Shown one piece after another: positions 8,163 to 16,488 of a stretch of 49,521 nucleotides of DNA. The stretch's first letter is position 1. Each line of letters opens with the position of its first letter. The stretch is from Gammaproteobacteria bacterium (lineage in GTDB: Bacteria; Pseudomonadota; Gammaproteobacteria; Steroidobacterales; GCA-2729495). Under the pieces are notes generated by a model, which was not told the origin of the DNA, searched no databases, and was given only the letters and a program-made list of their open reading frames with translations. The translations under genes and the position numbers were made by a program. The stretch lies in assembly GCA_016874095.1 (NCBI GenBank), contig VGVH01000018.1:1-49521 (forward strand), in the 5' to 3' direction.

Positions 8163-9158
8163 GCCCGCCTGCGGCGGGCCGCTGCGCAAGGGCAAGGGTG
8201 TTGCCGCGAGCAGCGCGTCGACATCTGCCTGCGTCGGCAGCTCGGCTGCCCGCCGGATCAGCTCCGGCGCAAGGTGCGGCGCAAACAACGCGATGAAATC
8301 GGCCATGTAGCCGCGCAGGACGCCGTCGCGCCGGAAACCGAGCCAGGTCGTCACCCGCGGAAACAGTTCCACCGCATCGAGCGCCACGAGATCGCGCTCG
8401 TCCGCGCGCTCGTAGGCCATCGATGCCACGACGCCCACGCCCATGCCCATCCGCACATAGGTCTTGATGATGTCGGCATCGCGTGCCGTGAAGACGACCT
8501 GGGGCTCGAGACCCTGGTCGGCGAAGGCGCGCTTGAAGGACGATTCTCCCGTCGCATTGAACACGTAGGTGATGAGCGGGAAACCGGCCAGTTCTTCCAC
8601 GGTGATGGGGCCCTGATGGTTCGCCAGCGGGTGGCCCCGGGGTACGAGGACGATCCGGTCCCACTCGTAGCACGGCAGGATCGTGAGCGTCGGGAACAGC
8701 TGGCGCGACCCGGTGGCGATCGCGAAATCGGCCCGGTTGGCAGAGATCAGCTCGGCGATCTGCTCTGACGTGCCCTGGTGCAGCTCGAGGTTGATCTTCG
8801 GGTAGCGCTCGCGGAACTCGCGGATGACTTCGGGCAGTACGTAGCGCGCCTGAGTATGGGTCGTGGCGATCGAGAGCGTCCCCTCCTGCTCGCCGGACAT
8901 CTCGCGCGCCAGGCTGCGGATGTTCTGCACCTCGCGCATGATCTTGCGCGCACGGGTGATCACGTCGCGGCCCGCCGGCGTGATCGCCACCAGGCTCTTG
9001 CCCTTGCGGGTGAACAGCTGCACGCCGAGTTCCTGCTCGAGCAGCTTCAACTGCTTGCTGATGCCTGGCTGGCTGGTGTACAGCCGTTCTGCCGCGGCCG
9101 TTATATTCAGGCCGCTGTCAGCTATCGCCAGCAAGTACTTGAGCTGTTGAAGAGTCAT
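8160..9158 (-). CDS. cysB: CysB, LysR-type regulator of cysteine biosynthesis
   Basis: 332 residues, close to the length of enterobacterial CysB (324). The N-terminal helix-turn-helix starts MTLQQLKYLLAIADSGLNIT and includes AAERLYTSQPGISKQLKLLE (residues ~22-41). The effector domain contains TTHTQARYVLPEVI and the inducer-pocket-like LHQGTSEQIAELI, both characteristic of CysB/Cbl rather than other LysR proteins. In known systems CysB responds to N-acetylserine and activates sulfate assimilation genes. It lies between cysH and the divergent cysG operon, a position that fits local control of both. It probably autoregulates through the shared control region at 9159-9344. Confidence 0.92.
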   Translation of the reverse strand: MTLQQLKYLLAIADSGLNITAAAERLYTSQPGISKQLKLLEQELGVQLFTRKGKSLVAITPAGRDVITRARKIMREVQNIRSLAREMSGEQEGTLSIATTHTQARYVLPEVIREFRERYPKINLELHQGTSEQIAELISANRADFAIATGSRQLFPTLTILPCYEWDRIVLVPRGHPLANHQGPITVEELAGFPLITYVFNATGESSFKRAFADQGLEPQVVFTARDADIIKTYVRMGMGVGVVASMAYERADERDLVALDAVELFPRVTTWLGFRRDGVLRGYMADFIALFAPHLAPELIRRAAELPTQADVDALLAATPLPLRSGPPQAG

Positions 9159-9161
9159 GGA

Positions 9162-9272
9162 GTTATTAACAGGTGCCCGGACACCAACTATATAACCATC
9201 GGTTACAAAGCCCTGTCAATGGGGCCGGGGCCGGCTGGCCAGTCCCAACGGTTATAGGCAGCCGCTATAAAC
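9162..9272. promoter_or_regulatory. Divergent cysB/cysG control region with repeated ATAAC/GTTAT half-sites
   Basis: The 186-bp region between the cysB and cysG starts is AT-rich compared with its surroundings. It contains GTTATTAAC (9162-9170), ATAACC-ATC-GGTTAC (9192-9206) and GGTTATA-N9-TATAAAC (9250-9272). The arms match those of the palindrome upstream of cysH. I read these as a set of CysB half-sites; this is inference from recurrence, not proof. Confidence 0.45.
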
Positions 9273-9344
9273 GCAGAAAGCGGCAATATTTTCCAACGGG
9301 TTAGCTGAAGTTTAAGGTGTCCGCCCCAGTTGCCCGGATGCCCC

Positions 9345-10793
9345 ATGGACTACCTCCCCCTCTTCGCCCGGCTCAATGGCCAGCCGTGCCTCGTGGTGGG
9401 CGGCGGCGAGGTGGCAAACCGCAAGGTACAGCTGCTGCTCGAGGCCGGCGCCCGGGTCGTCGTCAACGCGCACGACCTCGTTCCGGCGCTCGCCCGACTG
9501 GCAACCGCCGGGCGCATCCGCCATGTCCCCGGCCCATTCAACCCGGCGTACGCCGGCGAGGCGGTATTGGTGATTGCCGCCACGGACAGCCACGAGGTGA
9601 ATGCGGCAGTGGCCGCCGCTGCCCGGACCTCCGGCCGCTTCTGTAATGTCGTGGACGATGCGGAGCACTCGAGCGCCATCCTGCCCGCCGTGGTGGACCG
9701 CTCCCCGGTGATCGTCGCGGTCTCCAGCGGCGGTCTTGCACCGGTGCTGGCCCGAAGACTTCGCCAGTATCTCGAAGCGCTGCTGCCGGCGCGGCTCGGC
9801 CGACTTGCTCTCTGGGCAGGACGCTGGCGCGAACCATTGAAGAAAGCGATCCCCGGGATCGAGCGGCGCCGGCGCACCTGGGAGTCGTTGCTCGGCGGTG
9901 AGGCGGCCGCTGCCGTACTTGGCGGCGACGAGACACGCGCCGATACGCTAGCAGCGGCGGCAGCCGATGGTCCCGGGCCTGCCGGGCACGCCTGGCTGGT
10001 GGGCGCGGGTCCCGGCGATCCAGGGCTGATTTCCGTGCGCGGTCTGCAGGCATTGCGCGAGGCCGACGTCGTCCTGCACGACCGGCTCGTCGCACCGGAA
10101 CTGCTGCAGGCCGTGCGGCGCGAAGCGCTGCTGATCGACGTCGGCAAGGCCGGGCACGGCGGCTCGACCGCGCAAGCCGACATCAACGAACAGCTGGTCG
10201 CGCAGGTGCGCGCCGGCCGCCGCGTCTGCCGGTTGAAAGGCGGCGATCCGCTCATCTTCGGCCGCGGTGGCGAGGAAGCCCTTGCGCTGGCGCGTGCCGG
10301 TCTGTCGTTCGAAGTCGTGCCAGGGATCACCGCGGCGAGCGGCTGCGCTGCCGCCGCCGGCATCCCGCTGACCCACCGGGGCCTGTCCTCTGCCGTCACT
10401 TTCGTCACGGCGAGCGCCGCGCCGGGCCAGAGGCAGCCGGACTGGTCGCGACACGCGTCGGCTGGCGCAACGCTGGTCGTCTACATGGGCGGCGCGCAGG
10501 CAGCCGCGATCGCTGCCGCACTGGTCGCGGCGGGCCGCGACCCCGCCACGCCGGCTGCCGTGATAGTTGACGGCACGCGGCCGACGGCGCGCCAGCACCT
10601 CACCAATCTGGCAGAACTCGCCGCGGCCGGCATGGATCACGACGGGCGACGACCGGCGCTGCTGATCGTCGGGGAAACGGTTGCGCTCGCGGCCGAACTC
10701 GTCCCGACGGCGGAGGAGCCCTTCACGCTGGCGGCAGTGCCCCGCGCTCGGGGAGAATGGCCGGAAAGCGCCCCCGCACCAGGGGCCCGGTGA
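9345..10793 (+). CDS. cysG: Siroheme synthase (multifunctional CysG)
   Basis: 482 residues with both halves of CysG. Residues 1-150 are the NAD-dependent precorrin-2 dehydrogenase/sirohydrochlorin ferrochelatase, with the Rossmann motif CLVVGGGEVANRKVQLLLEA. Residues ~215-465 are uroporphyrinogen III C-methyltransferase, with LVGAGPGDPGLISVRGLQAL, VCRLKGGDPLIFGRGGEE and VVPGITAASGCAAAAGIPLT. The enzyme converts uroporphyrinogen III to siroheme, the cofactor of sulfite and nitrite reductases. I chose the ATG at 9345; an in-frame TTG at 9330 adds only five residues. It heads an operon with cysteine synthase and heme-pathway genes, which supply its substrate. Confidence 0.95.
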   Translation: MDYLPLFARLNGQPCLVVGGGEVANRKVQLLLEAGARVVVNAHDLVPALARLATAGRIRHVPGPFNPAYAGEAVLVIAATDSHEVNAAVAAAARTSGRFCNVVDDAEHSSAILPAVVDRSPVIVAVSSGGLAPVLARRLRQYLEALLPARLGRLALWAGRWREPLKKAIPGIERRRRTWESLLGGEAAAAVLGGDETRADTLAAAAADGPGPAGHAWLVGAGPGDPGLISVRGLQALREADVVLHDRLVAPELLQAVRREALLIDVGKAGHGGSTAQADINEQLVAQVRAGRRVCRLKGGDPLIFGRGGEEALALARAGLSFEVVPGITAASGCAAAAGIPLTHRGLSSAVTFVTASAAPGQRQPDWSRHASAGATLVVYMGGAQAAAIAAALVAAGRDPATPAAVIVDGTRPTARQHLTNLAELAAAGMDHDGRRPALLIVGETVALAAELVPTAEEPFTLAAVPRARGEWPESAPAPGAR

Positions 10794-10809
10794 TGACGGT
10801 AGGGCTGTC

Positions 10810-11781
10810 ATGATCTACAACAACATCCTCGAGACCATAGGCGACACGCCGGTCGTGCGCCTGAATCGCATCGCCCCGAAGCACGTCGAGATGTACGTGA
10901 AGATCGAGGCGTTCAATCCGGGTTCTTCCGTGAAGGACCGGCTTGCCTTCGCGATCATCGACGACGCCGAACGCCGCGGCGCGATCCGCCCGGGCCAGAC
11001 CGTGGTCGAGGCGACGTCCGGCAATACCGGCATCGCGCTCGCGATGGTGTGCGCGGCGCGGGGCTATCCCTTCGTCGCGACGATGGTGGAAACCTTTTCG
11101 ATCGAGCGACGCAAGATCATGCGCGCCTTCGGCGCGAAGGTGATCCTCACGCCCGCCGCCGAGCGCGGCACTGGCATGGTGCGCCGTGCCGAGCAGCTCG
11201 CGAAGGAGCACGGCTGGTTCCTCGCGCGCCAGTTCCAGAATCCCGCCAATCCCAGCTATCACCGCCAGACGACGGGGCCGGAGATCCTGCGTGACTTCGC
11301 CGGCCGGCGACTCGATTTCTGGGTCACGGGCTGGGGCACCGGCGGCACGCTGACCGGCGCCGGCGAGGTCATCAAGCTCGCCCGGCCGGACGTGAAGATC
11401 ATCGCCACCGAACCCGCCGGCGCATCGCTCCTCGGCGGCGGGGAATGGAAGCCGCACAAGATCCAGGGCTGGACACCGGACTTCCTGCCCGATGTCCTGC
11501 GACGCGACCTCCACGACCAGCTCGTACCGGTCGCCGATGACGAAGCCAGGGCCACCGCCCGCCGTCTCGCCGCCGAAGAAGGCATCTTCGTCGGCATCTC
11601 GGCCGGGGCCACGCTGACGGCTGCGCTGCGCGTAGCGGAGCAGGCACCGCAAGGCTCGGTGCTGCTCGCGATGCTGCCGGACACCGGCGAGCGCTACCTG
11701 TCGTCCTATCTCTTCGACGACATTCCCGATGGCTCTGACGATGCCTGGCTCGCCGGCCTGGCATCGGGCAAGAACGGCTGA
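10810..11781 (+). CDS. cysK: Cysteine synthase (O-acetylserine sulfhydrylase)
   Basis: 323 residues, fold-type II PLP enzyme that makes cysteine from O-acetylserine and sulfide. The PLP lysine is in NPGSSVKDRLAFAIIDDAE. The substrate loop is VEATSGNTGIALAMVCAARG, and the phosphate-binding glycines are in VTGWGTGGTLTGAGEVIK. GISAGATLTAALRVAE also matches the family. The signature TTGPEI favours CysK over CysM, though the two are hard to separate by eye. It starts 16 nt after cysG, and a weak TAGGG precedes the ATG. Its place after siroheme synthase ties the operon to sulfur assimilation. Confidence 0.92.
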   Translation: MIYNNILETIGDTPVVRLNRIAPKHVEMYVKIEAFNPGSSVKDRLAFAIIDDAERRGAIRPGQTVVEATSGNTGIALAMVCAARGYPFVATMVETFSIERRKIMRAFGAKVILTPAAERGTGMVRRAEQLAKEHGWFLARQFQNPANPSYHRQTTGPEILRDFAGRRLDFWVTGWGTGGTLTGAGEVIKLARPDVKIIATEPAGASLLGGGEWKPHKIQGWTPDFLPDVLRRDLHDQLVPVADDEARATARRLAAEEGIFVGISAGATLTAALRVAEQAPQGSVLLAMLPDTGERYLSSYLFDDIPDGSDDAWLAGLASGKNG

Positions 11782-11791
11782 CGGGAGCGGC

Positions 11792-12706
11792 ATGTCGCAG
11801 CAGCGCACACCACTCGACCTGCACGCCCTGTGGGTCGGCCACTGGCCGAAGCCGGGCGTGAGCATGCCCGGCATTGCGCGCGGCACCGGCATGGCACTCG
11901 ACACCTGCCAGCGCAGCCTCTACGCGACGACTGACCACGCCCTGGCGCAGGCACTGGCGCCGCTCGCACCCGCTGTCCACCGCGCGGCAGACGCCTACGG
12001 CTTCCTGCTCGAGGTCGCTGCGGGCCTGTTGAGCGCAATCCCGGGCGAGACGAACGTGTTCGGCCAGTTCAAGCGCGCCTGGCACGCCGCGGGTCGCGAA
12101 GCGAGCCCGCACACGCTCGCCACGCTGGCACCGCTGATCGCGCAGGTCGTGTGCGACACGCGCAGCTTGCGCCACGACTGGCTGCAAGGCATCGGCGGCG
12201 CATCCTATGGCTCGCTGGCGCGACGACTGCTGGCGCCTGCCGCCGGCGAGCGCGTCCTCATCGTCGGTGCGGGCGACCTCGCCCGCTCGCTGCTGCCGTT
12301 CTTCCGGGGCAGCACGCTCGGCGTATGGAATCGCCACCTGCCGGGCCCGGTATTCGCCGCCGCCGCGCAGGTCTTTGCTCCGGCCGACGCGGCACTTGCC
12401 GCGTCGGCCGCGGACTGCGTGATCATGACCACGCCCGCCGATGCGGCTCACGACCGGCAGTGGGGCCACTGGCTGTCGGCGAGTCCTGCCCGCGTCGTCC
12501 TGCACCTGGGCCGTCGCCGGCACGATCCGCCAGCCTGGCAGGCGGGCCCGCGCATCCTCGACCTGGACGACGTGTTCGAGCTGCGGCAGTCGCAGGACAA
12601 CGTGCGTTCGATCGGCATCAAGCGCGCACGCCTGGCCTGCCGCGAGATCGCCGCCGCGCGCGCGGCGCTGCCGGATCCCGCCGCTCTGCGCCGCGCCGCC
12701 GGCTGA
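11792..12706 (+). CDS. Truncated, divergent glutamyl-tRNA reductase-like protein (HemA-like)
   Basis: 304 residues, against about 420 for standard GluTR. The catalytic-Cys motif is recognisable as ALDTCQRSLYAT (Cys39; family S-T-C-N-R). The next block AYGFLLEVAAGLLSAIPGET with NVFGQFKRAW parallels the family's F-R-V-A-x-G-L-x-S-x-x-x-G-E-x-x-I-x-G-Q-V-K. An NADPH-binding glycine motif follows (ERVLIVGAGDLARSLLPF). The C-terminal dimerisation helix bundle is missing. GluTR reduces Glu-tRNA to glutamate-1-semialdehyde, the substrate of the HemL encoded three genes downstream. A GGGAG lies 7 nt before the ATG. Either this is a minimal GluTR or a derived paralogue; operon position favours a role in tetrapyrrole synthesis. 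Confidence 0.65.
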   Translation: MSQQRTPLDLHALWVGHWPKPGVSMPGIARGTGMALDTCQRSLYATTDHALAQALAPLAPAVHRAADAYGFLLEVAAGLLSAIPGETNVFGQFKRAWHAAGREASPHTLATLAPLIAQVVCDTRSLRHDWLQGIGGASYGSLARRLLAPAAGERVLIVGAGDLARSLLPFFRGSTLGVWNRHLPGPVFAAAAQVFAPADAALAASAADCVIMTTPADAAHDRQWGHWLSASPARVVLHLGRRRHDPPAWQAGPRILDLDDVFELRQSQDNVRSIGIKRARLACREIAAARAALPDPAALRRAAG

Positions 12707-12715
12707 GCCGACACC

Positions 12716-14242
12716 ATGCCGTCGCGCACCGCCCTGCGGCTGGGCACCCGTGATTCCCTGCTGGCACGTGCGCAGAGCCGGCTCGTGGCGCGTGCCCTGC
12801 AGGCTGCGGATCCCGGGATCGAGATCGAACTGGTAACGATCGAGACACGCGGCGACCGCGACCGGGCCACGCCGCTCGGCAACGTGCGCGATCCGGGATT
12901 CTTCTCGGCCGAACTGGATGATGCATTGCTTGCGGGCGAGGTCGACTTCTGCGTGCACTCGCTGAAGGACCTGCCCCTGGAACCGCGGCCGGGCATCGTC
13001 ACCGCGGCGATTCCGCAGCGCGAGGATCCGCGCGACGTCGTGCTTTTCCGGCCGGAAGTGCTGGCCCTGCTGCGCGGCGACGAGCGACTGCGCATCGGCT
13101 CGTCATCCGACCGGCGCGTCAACGCCGGGCTGGAGTTCCTGCCGGAAGCGCTGCCCAAGCTCGGCAGCAGCCTGCCGGCGCTCGATTTTCCGCCGTTGCG
13201 CGGGCCGGTGGACGATCGCGTCGCGCGCCTGCGCCTGCCGCGCAGCGACCCCCGCAGCCTCGACGGCGCCGTCCTCGCACTGGCCGGTCTCGCTCGGCTC
13301 TGGGGCGACCGCGAAGGCCATGCGCGGCTCGCGCCATTGCTCGAGGGTACGCGGTGCATCGTGCTGCCGCTCAGCGAGTGCCCGGCAGCTCCAGGGCAAG
13401 GTGCGCTGGCGATCGACTGCCGTGAGGCAGACACGCGATTGCGCCGCCTGCTCGCCGAAATCAACGACGCGCCCAGCGCCCGGCGCGCCCTGCGCGAGAT
13501 CGCCCTGTTGCGGGCCCAGCCGGAAGCCGACCGCGGCGGATTCGCGGCAACGACGCTGCGCCACCAGGCCTGCGGTACCCTGATGTTCACACGCAGCCGC
13601 GCCGGCCAGCACCTGATCTGGCAGCAACCGCCGCGCCCGCAGTCGCCGCGCCGCTGGGACGGGGCCGACTGGGTGCACGCCAGCGATTACCGCCCGCTGC
13701 CGCGGGTGGACTTCGGATCGGCTCCAGCCCTGTTCCTCGCCCACTGGCGCGCGCTCGTGCCTGGCAGGACGCTCGCCCCGACAACGCGCGTATGGGTGAG
13801 CGGCGTCAAGAGCTGGCGGCGCCTCGCGGCGCGCGGCGTATGGGTCGAGGGCTGCGCCGACGACCTCGGATTCGAGGCGGTGCGGAACACGCTGCTATCG
13901 AGTGTGCTCAGGCTGCCGCCACTGCGCGACTGGACCGCCCTCACCCGCAGCGACGCGACGGAAACATGGGCTACCAGCGGCGTCGGCCGTGTGCTGGCAA
14001 CCTATTCCATGCTCAAGCCCGATGACGACGACGCGCTCGCCGAGATCCAGCGCCATGTTGCCCGCGCCACCCACTTCTACTGGGGCAGCACCGCGCAATA
14101 TCGTGCGCTCGCGCAGTGGCTGCCGCCGGACTCGCACCATGCCTGCGGTCCGGGCAAGACGTTCAGCGCGCTGCGGGCCGCAGGTGTCGCCAACCTGCAG
14201 GCCTTTCCCTCGCGGCGGGAGTGGCAGTCATGGCTGGCATGA
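12716..14242 (+). CDS. hemC: Hydroxymethylbilane synthase fused to a uroporphyrinogen-III-synthase-like domain
   Basis: 508 residues. Residues 1-260 match HemC: LRLGTRDSLLARAQ, the catalytic Asp85 in CVHSLKDLPLEP, the paired Arg in GSSSDRRVNA, LRGPVDDRVARL and AAPGQGALAIDCR. Where HemC carries the G-G-C loop whose Cys holds the dipyrromethane cofactor, this protein has DRGGFAATTLRHQACG: the Cys position is Phe276 and the nearest Cys is 286. Residues ~335-508 look like HemD (WATSGVGRVLATYSMLKP, FYWGSTAQYRALAQWLPP, CGPGKTFSALRAAGV). If active, the protein would convert porphobilinogen to uroporphyrinogen III in one chain. No separate hemD is in the operon, which fits the fusion. It starts 9 nt after the HemA-like gene. 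Confidence 0.8.
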   Translation: MPSRTALRLGTRDSLLARAQSRLVARALQAADPGIEIELVTIETRGDRDRATPLGNVRDPGFFSAELDDALLAGEVDFCVHSLKDLPLEPRPGIVTAAIPQREDPRDVVLFRPEVLALLRGDERLRIGSSSDRRVNAGLEFLPEALPKLGSSLPALDFPPLRGPVDDRVARLRLPRSDPRSLDGAVLALAGLARLWGDREGHARLAPLLEGTRCIVLPLSECPAAPGQGALAIDCREADTRLRRLLAEINDAPSARRALREIALLRAQPEADRGGFAATTLRHQACGTLMFTRSRAGQHLIWQQPPRPQSPRRWDGADWVHASDYRPLPRVDFGSAPALFLAHWRALVPGRTLAPTTRVWVSGVKSWRRLAARGVWVEGCADDLGFEAVRNTLLSSVLRLPPLRDWTALTRSDATETWATSGVGRVLATYSMLKPDDDDALAEIQRHVARATHFYWGSTAQYRALAQWLPPDSHHACGPGKTFSALRAAGVANLQAFPSRREWQSWLA

Positions 14243-15207
14243 CGCTCAGGCGAATGCGCCAGGACCGCCATGTGCGGGCGCTCGCGCGCGAGGTGGAGCT
14301 CCCGTCGGACAAGTTCATCCAGCCGCTCTTCGTCGTCGAAGGCCTCACCGCGCGCACGGCCGTGCCGGGCCTTGCTGGCGTCCATCGCGAAAACGCGGAC
14401 AGCCTCGCGCGGCAGGTCGAGGCGGATGTCGCCGCAGGCATCACGAAGTTCCTGCTCTTCGGCGTGCCCGGCGACAAGCGCGAGCGCGACTTCGATGCTT
14501 CTTACACCGCCACCCAGGTCGCCGCGCTGCGCAGGCGATTCGGCGCCGACATCTGGCTCGCGGTCGATGTGTGCCTCTGCTCGAGCACGACGCACGGTCA
14601 CTGCGGCATCCTCGACGACACTCGCGAGCACATTGCCAACGGGGCCACAGTGGAGGCGCTTGCCGCGGCCGCGATGTCCTACGCGCAGGCTGGCGCCGAC
14701 TGCGTCGCACCCAGCGACATGATGGACGGGCGCATCGGCGCGATACGCCGGGCACTGGACGTGGACGGCCTCGAGCGAGTGCTCGTGATGAGCTACGCGG
14801 CAAAGTTCCACTCCGGCCTCTACGGCCCGTTCCGTGTCGCCGCCGACTCGACGCCGGGAGCCGGATCGTCGCTGCGCGACCGCGCAACCTACCAGATCGA
14901 CCCGGCACGGCCCGCTGACGCACTGGCCTCGGCGGAACGCGACGCGCGCGAGGGCGCCGATATCCTGATGGTGAAGCCCGGCCTGCCCTACCTCGACGTG
15001 CTGGCGTCGCTTTCGCAGGCGCTGCCGCAGCCCTGGGCGGTGTACCAGACGAGCGGCGAACAGGCCGCGCTGGAACTGCTCGCCGGCGCCGGACTCGGCG
15101 ACCTCGACCGGTTGCAGCTCGAGACCTGGACCGCGTTTCGCCGGGCCGGCGCCGACATGATCATCAGCTACGCGGCGCGGCGCGCGCGGGCGCTGCTCGG
15201 CGCGTGA
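14230..15207 (+). CDS. hemB: Delta-aminolevulinic acid dehydratase (porphobilinogen synthase)
   Basis: 325 residues, a TIM-barrel enzyme that condenses two 5-aminolevulinate molecules to porphobilinogen. Both Schiff-base lysines are visible: Lys192 in MSYAAKFHSGLYGPFR and Lys249 in ILMVKPGLPYLDV. The zinc-type metal site is complete (DVCLCSSTTHGHCGIL, Cys115, Cys117, Cys125), so this is a Zn-dependent rather than Mg-only HemB. The start overlaps hemC by 13 nt; a GGGAG at 14217-14221 sits 8 nt before the ATG. A second ATG at 14239 would give an ATGA overlap. Confidence 0.95.
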   Translation: MAGMTLRRMRQDRHVRALAREVELPSDKFIQPLFVVEGLTARTAVPGLAGVHRENADSLARQVEADVAAGITKFLLFGVPGDKRERDFDASYTATQVAALRRRFGADIWLAVDVCLCSSTTHGHCGILDDTREHIANGATVEALAAAAMSYAQAGADCVAPSDMMDGRIGAIRRALDVDGLERVLVMSYAAKFHSGLYGPFRVAADSTPGAGSSLRDRATYQIDPARPADALASAERDAREGADILMVKPGLPYLDVLASLSQALPQPWAVYQTSGEQAALELLAGAGLGDLDRLQLETWTAFRRAGADMIISYAARRARALLGA

Positions 15208-16451
15208 GCGAGGAACTCTTCCGCCGCTCGAGCGCGGTCACGCCAGGCGGCGTGCATTCCCCGGTGCGCGCATTTCGCGCGGTGGGCGGCACGCCCTTCT
15301 TCACGCGCAGCGCGCGCGGCGCCCGGCTCATCGACACCGGGGGGCGCGAACTCGTCGATTTCTGCATGGCCTTCGGGCCGCTGATCCTCGGCCACGGGCA
15401 TCCGGCCGTGGCGGCCGCTGCGACGCAGGCGCTCAGCGACGGCTGGAGCTATGGCACCGCCGACCCCTACTCGCTCGCGCTGGCCGAGCTGATCGCCTCG
15501 CGCATCCCCTGGGCCGAGAACATCCGCTTCGTGAACTCGGGCACCGAGGCGGTGATGACGGCCCTGCGACTCGCGCGCGGCGCAACCGGCCGGCGGAAAC
15601 TGATCAAGTTCGCCGGCTGCTACCACGGGCACGCCGACTCGATGCTGATCCGCGCCGGATCAGGGCTTGCCGGGACTGGCGCCGCGGACAGCGCCGGCGT
15701 TACGCCGGGCGTTGCAGCCGACACGATCGTCGTGCCGCTCGACGACGAGACGGCGCTAGTCGCGGCATTCGCTGCACACGGTGCCGATCTCGCGGCTGCA
15801 ATCATCGAACCGCTGCCCGCGAACCACGGGCTCCTGCCGCAACGGCCGGAGTTCCTGCGCGAGCTGCGTGCGCTCTGCTCCAGGCACGGCACATTGCTGA
15901 TCTTCGACGAAGTGATCACGGGATTTCGCCTGCAGTTCGCCGGCAGCGCCGGCGCGAGCGGCATCCGGCCGGACCTCGTCACCTACGGCAAGATCGTCGG
16001 TGGCGGCTTTCCGGTCGGCGCGGTGGCCGGATCCCGCGAACTGATGCGCGAGCTCGCACCGCTCGGCCGCGTGTACCAGGCCGGCACCCTGAGCGCGAAT
16101 CCCATGGCGATGCGCGCCGGACTGGCGACGCTGGAAGCCCTGCTCGACGGCAGCGTCTATGGCGAACTGGAATCGCTCGGCGCGACGCTGGAGTCAGCCG
16201 TTGCCGCGACCGGCCTGCATTGCGCGCGCTCGGCCTCGCTGGTCTGGCTGCCGGGCGGGCCGCGTGCGGCGCAGGCCATACGCTCGCCGGCACAGATCGA
16301 CGCGGCGCTCACCGCGCCTTTCCCTGCCATGTTCCGTCGCGCGCTGGATGCGGGCATCTACCTGCCGCCGAGCTGCTACGAAGTGGCTTTTCTCTCGACG
16401 GCGCACAGCCGCAGCGACATCGAGCGACTCGCGGCCGCGATCGCGGCCTGA
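15204..16451 (+). CDS. hemL: Glutamate-1-semialdehyde 2,1-aminomutase
   Basis: 415 residues, PLP-dependent mutase forming 5-aminolevulinate. Family motifs are SSAVTPGGVHSPVRAF, FVNSGTEAVMTALRLARG, KFAGCYHGHADSML, LIFDEVITGFR and the PLP lysine in TYGKIVGGGFPVGAVAG. The GTG start overlaps the hemB stop as GTGA (15204-15207), so the two are translationally coupled. It is the last gene of the cysG-hemL operon. Together with the HemA-like, HemB and HemC-D proteins it provides a complete C5 route to uroporphyrinogen III for the siroheme synthase at the head of the operon. Confidence 0.95.
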   Translation: MSEELFRRSSAVTPGGVHSPVRAFRAVGGTPFFTRSARGARLIDTGGRELVDFCMAFGPLILGHGHPAVAAAATQALSDGWSYGTADPYSLALAELIASRIPWAENIRFVNSGTEAVMTALRLARGATGRRKLIKFAGCYHGHADSMLIRAGSGLAGTGAADSAGVTPGVAADTIVVPLDDETALVAAFAAHGADLAAAIIEPLPANHGLLPQRPEFLRELRALCSRHGTLLIFDEVITGFRLQFAGSAGASGIRPDLVTYGKIVGGGFPVGAVAGSRELMRELAPLGRVYQAGTLSANPMAMRAGLATLEALLDGSVYGELESLGATLESAVAATGLHCARSASLVWLPGGPRAAQAIRSPAQIDAALTAPFPAMFRRALDAGIYLPPSCYEVAFLSTAHSRSDIERLAAAIAA

Positions 16452-16488
16452 CGCCTACCGCTCAGGCGGCAAGCATGCTCTGCATATC

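Noticed and set aside
9330-9345. TTG at 9330 as the cysG start
   Set aside because: It adds only five residues with no similarity; the ATG at 9345 begins the conserved N-terminus.
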